From: Clostridiaceae bacterium
GTDB lineage: Bacteria; Bacillota; Clostridia; Acetivibrionales; DUMC01
Direction of reading: 5' to 3'
Assembly (NCBI GenBank): GCA_012512865.1
Contig: JAAZDH010000234.1
Span: 1 to 6,901, forward strand
DNA length: 6,901 nucleotides
This document shows positions 1 to 4,850 of this stretch, in pieces; the stretch's first letter is position 1; each line of letters begins with the position of its first letter. The notes beneath the pieces are model-generated. The model had not been told where the DNA came from. It did no database searches and was given only the letters and a program-made list of their open reading frames with translations. The position numbers and the translations under genes were made by a program.

Positions 1-101
1 AGATTAAAGAGAGCAAGATGGAAGTCAACTCAATGACAAAAGAGCAGGTGCACTATATCCGCAGCTGGGAAAGTGAAAGATACAGGAAAAAGATGGTGTG
101 A
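1..101 (+). CDS. C-terminal fragment, probable S-adenosylhomocysteine hydrolase
   Basis: Only the last 32 codons are present, read from base 3 to a TGA at 99-101; the 5' part lies outside the window. The tail has the hydrophobic-E-V-N-S-M-T-K-E-Q, x3, I-R-S-W-E pattern that I recall from the C-terminus of the short, archaeal-type S-adenosylhomocysteine hydrolases found in anaerobic bacteria (usual form: I-x-I-D-x-L-T-x-E-Q-x2-Y-L-x-S-W). That cytosolic NAD-dependent enzyme splits S-adenosylhomocysteine into adenosine and homocysteine, relieving product inhibition of methyltransferases. The neighbouring UroD-type methyltransferase candidate 54 nt downstream on the same strand fits this role. 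No terminator is visible in between, so co-transcription is possible. The identification rests on a short tail only, and another protein ending in a similar helix cannot be excluded. Confidence 0.5.
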   Translation, partial: IKESKMEVNSMTKEQVHYIRSWESERYRKKMV

Positions 102-140
102 CCCATTTATTAATATACTTAAGAGGCTGTACTTAGAAAA

Positions 141-147
141 AAAGGAG
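141..147 (+). promoter_or_regulatory. Ribosome binding site of the UroD-family gene
   Basis: AAAGGAG lies 8 nt before ATG 156. An in-frame TTG at 150 is only 2 nt from this site, too close for initiation, so the site decides in favour of ATG 156. Confidence 0.75.
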
Positions 148-155
148 ATTTGAAT

Positions 156-1298
156 ATGACAAGAAAAGAGAGGTTGATGTCTGCTATTAAAGGAGAAAAG
201 GTGGATAGACCTCCTGTATGTTTCTATGAAATTAATGGACTGAACCAGGATCCGGATAATAAAGACAGGTTCAATATCTATAATGATCCTTCATGGTATC
301 CGCTTATCAGGCTGGCAAGAGAAAAATCCGACAGGATTGTCCTTCGCCATATAGAATTTAAAACCCAATCAGAAGACCCTTTAGCCCTGCTTACAACAGT
401 GAAGGAATATTTTGATGAAAAGGGGAGCTTCTTCAGAAGCATCAGCATAAAAGCCGGAAACCGCACTCTCACAAGGTCAACAAGGAGAGACCCGGACATA
501 GATACAACCTGGACCTTGGAGCACCCCGTCAAGGATATTGATGACTTCAGGGCTTGGATTGATTTACCTCAATCCGATAATGTTGGGGAGCCCGATATTG
601 CTCCTGTACTTGATGCTGAAAAAGCAATTGGAGACAGCGGCATTGTTGGGATTGACATGGCGGATCCTCTCTGCGAGGTGGCAGAGCTTTTCAATATGGG
701 CGATTATACCGTGATGGCATTGACAGAGCCGGAATTATTCCATAGAGCATTACAAAAAGTTTTTGAAAATAAAATAAAAAAAGTGGAAGCTATAGCAAGA
801 GCACTGCCTAATCGTTTATGGAGAATTTGCGGACCTGAATATGCATGTCCGCCGTACCTCCACCCGAAGTTTTTCAAAGAATACGTGGTGCGATATGATA
901 AACCATTAATTGAAATGATTAAAAAATACGGTGGTTTTCCCAGGATACACTGTCATGGCAGGATAAAAGAAGTGCTGGATGATATAGTTGCTACGGGATG
1001 CATAGGGATAGACCCGGTAGAACCTCCTCCCCAGGGAAATGTTTCCCTTGCATACGTAAGAGAAAAATACGGGGATAAGCTGGTCCTGTTTGGAAATATT
1101 GAATTAGCTGATATAGAAAACATGGAAACAGCCGAGTTTGAAAAGATAGTAATCAGCTCCCTTGAAGAAGGTACACGGGGTGAAGGAAAAGGCTTTGTAT
1201 TAATGCCGACAGCCGCTCCTATAGGGAGAAAACTTAAACCGTTAACTTTAAGGAATTACGAAAAGATGGTTGAGATAGCAGAGAATTTTTTATATTGA
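156..1298 (+). CDS. Uroporphyrinogen decarboxylase-superfamily protein, probable methyltransferase
   Basis: This 380-residue protein has the UroD/MtaA-type TIM-barrel pattern. The N-terminus (MTRKERLMSAIKGEKVDRPP) is the usual 'RERxxxAxxGexvDRxPV' opening. The central segment around residues 163-180 (GIDMADPLCEVAELF) and the C-terminal block H265-C266-H267-G268, then P-V-E-P-P-P-Q-G-N at 287-295 and G-N-I at 313-315, are typical of the superfamily. True HemE carries an R-Q-A-G-R substrate-binding motif near the N-terminus; here that region reads CFYEING, so haem synthesis is unlikely. Relatives such as MtaA and MtbA move methyl groups between corrinoid proteins and thiols such as coenzyme M, using a zinc site of the form His-x-Cys. 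In this protein the equivalent stretch is His-Cys-His-Gly, so the ligand set may differ. The preceding gene may be SAH hydrolase, consistent with C1/methyl metabolism. No corrinoid protein is encoded in the window, so the methyl donor and acceptor are unknown. Confidence 0.85.
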   Translation: MTRKERLMSAIKGEKVDRPPVCFYEINGLNQDPDNKDRFNIYNDPSWYPLIRLAREKSDRIVLRHIEFKTQSEDPLALLTTVKEYFDEKGSFFRSISIKAGNRTLTRSTRRDPDIDTTWTLEHPVKDIDDFRAWIDLPQSDNVGEPDIAPVLDAEKAIGDSGIVGIDMADPLCEVAELFNMGDYTVMALTEPELFHRALQKVFENKIKKVEAIARALPNRLWRICGPEYACPPYLHPKFFKEYVVRYDKPLIEMIKKYGGFPRIHCHGRIKEVLDDIVATGCIGIDPVEPPPQGNVSLAYVREKYGDKLVLFGNIELADIENMETAEFEKIVISSLEEGTRGEGKGFVLMPTAAPIGRKLKPLTLRNYEKMVEIAENFLY

Positions 1299-1322
1299 TT
1301 TTTACGGTTTAATGCGTATAAT
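1295..1322 (+). promoter_or_regulatory. Predicted sigma-A promoter for the MATE gene
   Basis: TTGATT (1295-1300) and a perfect TATAAT (1317-1322) are separated by 16 bp. The -35 box overlaps the TGA stop of the UroD-family gene. Transcription would start near 1329, giving a leader of about 130 nt before ATG 1459. The -10 box is the start of the first unit of a degenerate 23-bp repeat, and unit 3 carries a second TATAAT (1363-1368) without a good -35 partner. No experimental support. Confidence 0.5.
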
Positions 1323-1406
1323 TATAGCTTATTAAGGCGTACAACTATAACTTATGAAGGTGTATAATTATTACCTAATTGATGCACATGATTATAGGCT
1401 AAAAAT
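1314..1406. repeat. Degenerate 23-bp tandem repeat, about four units
   Basis: Units begin at 1314 (GCGTATAATTATAG...), 1337 (GCGTACAACTATAA...), 1360 (GTGTATAATTATTA...) and about 1384 (GCACATGATTATAG...). Units 1 and 2 agree at 19 of 23 positions; units 3 and 4 are progressively more diverged. The array fills most of the spacer between the UroD-family gene and the MATE gene, and places TATAAT or a variant of it once per unit. There are no unique spacers, so it is not a CRISPR array. Confidence 0.7.
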
Positions 1407-1446
1407 TATGGACTATGGTTATGACACATTGATTACAACAACCGAT

Positions 1447-1450
1447 GGAG
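1447..1450 (+). promoter_or_regulatory. Ribosome binding site deciding the MATE start
   Basis: GGAG lies 8 nt before ATG 1459. The longer in-frame start at 1354 has no Shine-Dalgarno sequence and would add 35 residues encoded by the upstream tandem repeat region. Confidence 0.65.
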
Positions 1451-1458
1451 AAAAATAT

Positions 1459-2859
1459 ATGAAAGGAACAACAATTGAAAAGGACCTTACGGAAGGCAGT
1501 GTTATCAAGCAGCTAATAATGTTTGCGCTGCCCTTTATGCTTTCAAATTTTATACAAACTTTATACAACGTAGCCGACATGCTTATTGTAGGGAATTATC
1601 TCGGCTCTGTAGGCGTATCGGGAGTAAATATAGGCGGGCAGGTCACCTTCCTGATTACAAATATTGTTATAGGCATAAGCGTCGGAGGTACTGTTATAGT
1701 TGCACAGTACCTGGGTTCCGGTGACAGGAAGAACATGAACGAATCAATAAAAACGTTGATTACATTTCTCTTGGTGGCCGCGGTTATATTCACAGTAGTA
1801 ATGATGGTGCTTTCCGATTTGATTCTCGTGTTGATACGCACCCCGGAGGAATCCTATGGGCAAGCCAGGAGTTACCTTAATATTACATTGACAGGGACGA
1901 TTTTTATTTTCGGATACAATGCCTTCTCGGCCATTTTGCGAGGTCTTGGCGACAGCAGGCGGCCGCTGGTGTTTGTCACTATTGCCTGCACAATCAATGT
2001 TTTTCTTGATCTTTTGTTTGTTGGCGTATTTAGCATGGAATCAGCCGGTGCAGCCCTTGCAACAGTTATTTCACAGGCAATAAGCATGATTTGCTGCATT
2101 GTTTACCTGAAACGAATTAATTTTGAATTTGATTTCAAATTGAACTCCTTCAAGTTTTACAAGGACAAGTTCTTCATGCTGATGCGCGTGGGAATACCCA
2201 TATCCGTTCAAAATGTCATCATGAATATATCTTTCCTTGTTCTTACAACCATTGCAAATGGCATGGGTGTGTATGCCTCGGCAGCCATCGGGATTGTGGG
2301 CAAATATAACGGTTTTGCCATACTGCCTGCTATTGCCGTCGGCTCATCGGTTTCAGCAATGGCAGCCCAGAACATAGGCGCAGGTAAGTTTGATAGGGCA
2401 AGGAAGACGCTTTCTACAGGAATCCTGCTTGCTTTTTCCATATCATGCACGGTTTTCGTAATAACGCGCCTGTTCCCGGAGAAGATACTTTCGGTGTTTG
2501 GCGACGACCCGGGTATGATTGAAGCCGGAATAGAATATATGAAGACTTTTACCTACGACTACCTGATAGTACCTGCCACGTTTTGCCTTAACGGGATTAT
2601 TACGGGTGCGGGGCATACCATTATCTCTTCGATTGGCGGAATCATGGCGTCACTTGGTTTTCGCATACCCTTTGCAGTATTGTTCGGGGAAGTCCTTGAC
2701 ATGGGCATGTGGGGATTAGGGCTTGCAGCGCCCATCGCCAGCCTGGGGTCGGCAGCTATTCTTTTCTTCTATTATATTTCGGGAAAGTGGAAAGTAAGCA
2801 AGGTTGTAAAGAAAGTAAACCAGGAGCAAAATATTGCCGGGCAGGATATTGCATGGTAA
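1459..2859 (+). CDS. MATE-family (DinF/NorM-like) multidrug efflux transporter
   Basis: The protein has 466 residues, the usual length for MATE exporters, and lies in the cytoplasmic membrane, exchanging cationic drugs or metabolites for Na+ or H+. The opening (DLTEGSVIKQLIMFALPFML, residues 9-28) and 'TLYNVADMLIVGNYLG' (34-49) are typical of MATE transmembrane helix 1. The loop motif LRGLGDSRRPL (160-170) sits at the end of the first six-helix half, and MAAQNIGAGKFDRARK (301-316) is the matching loop of the second half. Roughly twelve hydrophobic helices are visible, followed by a short basic tail (K443-K452). Start 1459 is chosen for its ribosome binding site and because family similarity begins just after it. 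The last nine codons (NIAGQDIAW) are encoded by a 15-bp tandem repeat that also contains the stop codon. The substrate cannot be told from sequence. TcdA follows 100 nt downstream on the same strand. Confidence 0.93.
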   Translation: MKGTTIEKDLTEGSVIKQLIMFALPFMLSNFIQTLYNVADMLIVGNYLGSVGVSGVNIGGQVTFLITNIVIGISVGGTVIVAQYLGSGDRKNMNESIKTLITFLLVAAVIFTVVMMVLSDLILVLIRTPEESYGQARSYLNITLTGTIFIFGYNAFSAILRGLGDSRRPLVFVTIACTINVFLDLLFVGVFSMESAGAALATVISQAISMICCIVYLKRINFEFDFKLNSFKFYKDKFFMLMRVGIPISVQNVIMNISFLVLTTIANGMGVYASAAIGIVGKYNGFAILPAIAVGSSVSAMAAQNIGAGKFDRARKTLSTGILLAFSISCTVFVITRLFPEKILSVFGDDPGMIEAGIEYMKTFTYDYLIVPATFCLNGIITGAGHTIISSIGGIMASLGFRIPFAVLFGEVLDMGMWGLGLAAPIASLGSAAILFFYYISGKWKVSKVVKKVNQEQNIAGQDIAW

Positions 2860-2920
2860 AATACTGCCGGATGGAATACTGCCGTGTATGATATTGCCAA
2901 GAATAGAACTGCTGCCAGGC
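2831..2920. repeat. 15-bp tandem repeat spanning the MATE stop codon
   Basis: Units start every 15 bases at 2831, 2846, 2861, 2876 and 2891, with the consensus ATA(T/C)TGCCGG followed by five variable bases; a sixth, decayed unit occupies 2906-2920. The period is a multiple of three, so each frame yields pentapeptide repeats: NIAGQ/DIAW in the MATE frame, ILPxx in the frame that leads into TcdA, and YCRxx in the third. The MATE TAA (2857-2859) is inside unit 2. Confidence 0.85.
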
Positions 2921-2946
2921 AGGGTGCCGTTAAATAAACGATTTAT

Positions 2947-2955
2947 GGAGAAGGA
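2947..2955 (+). promoter_or_regulatory. Ribosome binding site of the TcdA-like gene
   Basis: GGAGAAGGA precedes ATG 2960. The GGAG at 2947-2950 is 9 nt from the start codon, and a second purine block (AAGGA) is 4 nt away. An in-frame ATG at 2945 overlaps this site and has no upstream site of its own. Confidence 0.65.
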
Positions 2956-2959
2956 AGCA

Positions 2960-3880
2960 ATGGTGAACCCGTTTTCAAGAACAGAAATGATATTCGGCAA
3001 GGATGGGATGGAAAAACTGTCAAAGGCATGGGTAGCCGTATTCGGGCTCGGTGGTGTTGGCGGTTACGTGGTGGAAGCCCTTGCCCGGAGCGGTATAGGA
3101 GCCCTCGACCTGGTGGATGGCGACAGGATATGCCTTACCAACCTTAACCGCCAGCTATTGGCAACAAGGAAAACCATTGGCATGTACAAGGTTGATGTTG
3201 CGAAAGAACGGGTGCTGGATATAAATCCCGGTATGAAAGTCAATACGTTCAACGTGTTTTACTCTGCTGAAACGGCAGGATTGTTCAACCTTACCCAATA
3301 TGATTACGTTGTTGATGCCATTGATACCGTTCCATCAAAGGTTGAACTGGTGATACAGGCCAAGAAAGCAAATGTCCCCATCATAAGCTCTATGGGGGCG
3401 GGCAACAAGGTTGAGCCTGTCGCTTTCGAGGTGGCGGACATATTTAGTACTTCCATATGCCCGCTGGCCAAGGTAATGCGAAAGGAACTGCGGAAACGCG
3501 GCATAGAAAGCTTGAAGGTCGTCTATTCAAGGGAGATGCCCGTAAGCTTGTTTAGTAATGTTAGTATAGACGATGAAAATTTACATGATGCTGGTACAGG
3601 GGATGAAGATGTGGGGACAGGCAGGACGGGGATGGAGGTAGCCGGTACCGGTAGTGCCGGTAATATGGGAATGGGGGTCGAATCCTGCGATAATTGCCCG
3701 TATGCATGCTACTCGGACCAGGAATTGGAAGCAAGGAAAAAACATGCCCGCCGTAAACGTATCCCGGGCAGCAATTCCTTTGTTCCGCCTGTTGCCGGGC
3801 TGATCATTGCTTCAGAAGTAATAAAAGATTTAACCGGGTACATGCCAACCCGTCCCGGTGAAAGACATTTTACCCTATAA
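2960..3880 (+). CDS. tcdA: TcdA-like tRNA threonylcarbamoyladenosine dehydratase (ThiF/E1 family)
   Basis: This 306-residue cytosolic protein resembles CsdL/TcdA, which uses ATP to cyclise t6A37 of ANN-decoding tRNAs to ct6A. The nucleotide-binding Rossmann motif is GLGGVG (29-34), followed by LVDGD (51-55) and the E1 signature N-L-N-R-Q (61-65). Further family blocks are DYVVDAIDTV (115-124), SSMGAGNK (133-140), SICPLAKVMRKELRKRGIES (166-185) and PGSNSFVPPVAGLIIASEV (269-287). It is longer than E. coli TcdA (about 268 residues, from memory). The extra length is mainly a Gly/Thr/Met-rich low-complexity linker at about 210-239, just before a Cys-rich stretch (C243, C246, C250). From memory, Firmicutes homologues also carry a Cys-rich loop before the R-x-I-P-G-S block, so the Cys loop may be ancestral and the linker new. 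The start at 2960 is set by its ribosome binding site. It may share a transcript with MATE, since no terminator or promoter is apparent in the 100-nt spacer. Confidence 0.9.
   Translation: MVNPFSRTEMIFGKDGMEKLSKAWVAVFGLGGVGGYVVEALARSGIGALDLVDGDRICLTNLNRQLLATRKTIGMYKVDVAKERVLDINPGMKVNTFNVFYSAETAGLFNLTQYDYVVDAIDTVPSKVELVIQAKKANVPIISSMGAGNKVEPVAFEVADIFSTSICPLAKVMRKELRKRGIESLKVVYSREMPVSLFSNVSIDDENLHDAGTGDEDVGTGRTGMEVAGTGSAGNMGMGVESCDNCPYACYSDQELEARKKHARRKRIPGSNSFVPPVAGLIIASEVIKDLTGYMPTRPGERHFTL
3587..3676 (+). repeat. Low-complexity, repeat-expanded linker inside TcdA
   Basis: The coding sequence is made of G-rich near-repeats: GGTACAGG, GGGACAGG, GGTACCGG and related pieces. They encode Gly-Thr-Gly three times (DAGTG, DVGTG, VAGTG) and end in NMGMG. 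The period is irregular (15, 21, 30 and 24 nt segments), but every segment keeps the reading frame. The flanking sequence is normal conserved TcdA. Confidence 0.6.
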
Positions 3881-3912
3881 CCTGTTATGTTATGAGCCTG
3901 TTATGCTATGGC
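3881..3912. repeat. 16-bp direct tandem repeat between the convergent genes
   Basis: CCTGTTATGTTATGAG (3881-3896) is followed directly by CCTGTTATGCTATGGC (3897-3912), with 13 of 16 positions identical. It begins at the base after the TcdA stop codon and fills most of the 41-bp gap to the end of the pantothenate kinase gene. No hairpin with a T-tract that would qualify as an intrinsic terminator is seen here for either strand. Confidence 0.75.
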
Positions 3913-3921
3913 AAAGGAGGC

Positions 3922-4770
3922 CTAGCCCCCTATCTCGGTAAAAGGCTTCTTCTCTATATACACGATTGTTGCCCCGCAGGCAGTCGCGTACTCGGCATTG
4001 CAAGGAATATGGAAATTCACGTTAAATATCTTGCCAAGGAGATCAAATATTTCAGCAGACTGTGGCACATTGACGAGGTTTCCTGTCAAAACCACATCGC
4101 TTGTATGATCTATCTTGGTGGCAAACACGGATATCATGCCGATTGTCTGGAACACGAGGTTTATTATTCCCAGGGCTATATCTGATTTTGACGCCAAATC
4201 ACTGATTTTGCCAAAGTTGGACGCGGTAGTTTCAGGCGGAAGGCTGCCTACTTTTTTATCAACGGTTATGTCGCCTATTGTCAAGTCCACGTTTGCCAGG
4301 TTGCCGCCTTGTGCAGTTTCAATCAGATCGTCAAAGCTTCTCACGTTAAGTATGAGGTTTGACAATCCCAGGAGCGTTCCTCCTCCAACGCCGGTACCTC
4401 CCATGTGTTTAGCTTCATCCTTGTTTGCGGCGACCAGGGCCGTGCCCGTACCCATGCTGACGATTATTGCTTTTTCAAGGCCGCTTAAGAACAATCCTCC
4501 CATGCCGATGGCCAGGAATTCATCAACCCTTCCCGTCGGGATGCCGTAGATTTTATCCTTTATGTAGGATGAACCAACTCCTGTTATCATAACTTTTTCT
4601 ATATCACCGAGGGTAAGCTTGATGGAGCTCAAGAACTTGCCAAAGGCGCCGTAGACAGAAGATACCGGGTCGTTTGCCTTGACTATCATGGGGCTGAATA
4701 TATTACAGTCGTCAAGCCCCACTATTTTCGTCGTGCTTCCCCCTACATCAATTCCAATTATTTTACCCAA
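3922..4770 (-). CDS. coaW: Type II pantothenate kinase (CoaW-like)
   Basis: This 282-residue cytosolic kinase of the ASKHA (actin/hexokinase/Hsp70) fold phosphorylates pantothenate, the first step of CoA synthesis. The phosphate-1 loop is DVGGSTTK (8-15). The candidate catalytic glutamate is E84 in GRVDEFLA, matching the V-E-F segment of S. aureus CoaW. Next come S-M-G-T-G-T (105-110), the glycine-rich block GGTGVGGGTLLGL (124-136), TTASNFG (181-187), equivalent to the T-A-A-N-F-G of CoaW, and CGATIVYIEKK (265-275) at the C-terminus. The length is close to that of staphylococcal CoaW. The start is a TTG at 4770, backed by a strong ribosome binding site; no ATG is equally well placed. It lies 61 nt downstream of the OPT transporter on the same strand, so it is probably the second gene of that operon. 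Type II enzymes generally escape CoA feedback, and some accept pantetheine-like substrates. A related ASKHA kinase with another substrate is the main alternative. Confidence 0.88.
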   Translation of the reverse strand: MGKIIGIDVGGSTTKIVGLDDCNIFSPMIVKANDPVSSVYGAFGKFLSSIKLTLGDIEKVMITGVGSSYIKDKIYGIPTGRVDEFLAIGMGGLFLSGLEKAIIVSMGTGTALVAANKDEAKHMGGTGVGGGTLLGLSNLILNVRSFDDLIETAQGGNLANVDLTIGDITVDKKVGSLPPETTASNFGKISDLASKSDIALGIINLVFQTIGMISVFATKIDHTSDVVLTGNLVNVPQSAEIFDLLGKIFNVNFHIPCNAEYATACGATIVYIEKKPFTEIGG

Positions 4771-4777
4771 TCCAGAC

Positions 4778-4784
4778 CCTCCTT
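4778..4784 (-). promoter_or_regulatory. Strong ribosome binding site for a TTG start
   Basis: On the minus strand AAGGAGG is followed by a 7-nt spacer and then TTG (4770-4768), which opens the conserved kinase N-terminus GKIIGIDVGGS. The near-perfect site supports the weak start codon. Confidence 0.8.
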
Positions 4785-4822
4785 GTTTAACAAAGTTTTT
4801 GTCTTATGATATATCCTAGCAG

Positions 4823-4850
4823 GACGGGTAATCATCCCCCGGTAATCATC
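4823..4850. repeat. 14-bp tandem duplication at the transporter stop codon
   Basis: On the minus strand GATGATTACCGGGG (4850-4837) is followed by GATGATTACCCGTC (4836-4823), with 11 of 14 positions identical and the first ten identical. Copy 1 is read as part of Met-Ile-Thr-Gly. Because 14 is not a multiple of three, copy 2 is read in another frame and supplies the TGA stop (4834-4832). Confidence 0.7.

Noticed and set aside
150..155. TTG start two codons earlier for the UroD-family gene
   Set aside because: It is 2 nt from the ribosome binding site; ATG 156 is at the normal 8 nt and gives the standard family N-terminus.
156..1298. Haem-pathway uroporphyrinogen decarboxylase (HemE)
   Set aside because: The N-terminal R-Q-A-G-R substrate motif is missing and no haem genes are nearby; only the fold is shared.
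1354..1458. N-terminal extension of the MATE protein by 35 residues
   Set aside because: There is no ribosome binding site at 1354, the extension is translated repeat sequence, and 466 residues from 1459 is the normal family length.
1314..2920. CRISPR-like arrays
   Set aside because: Repeats are directly adjacent without unique spacers, are degenerate and only 15-23 bp long, and no cas gene is present.
2834..2959. N-terminal extension of TcdA rich in Ile-Leu-Pro pentads
   Set aside because: It overlaps the MATE end, is merely the 15-bp repeat read in another frame, and lacks a ribosome binding site; start 2960 fits the family.
3892..4185. Plus-strand open frame antisense to the pantothenate kinase, with AAAGGAGG at 3913-3920
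   Set aside because: The purine-rich stretch has no start codon at a proper distance, and the product has no recognisable feature; the minus-strand kinase explains the region.
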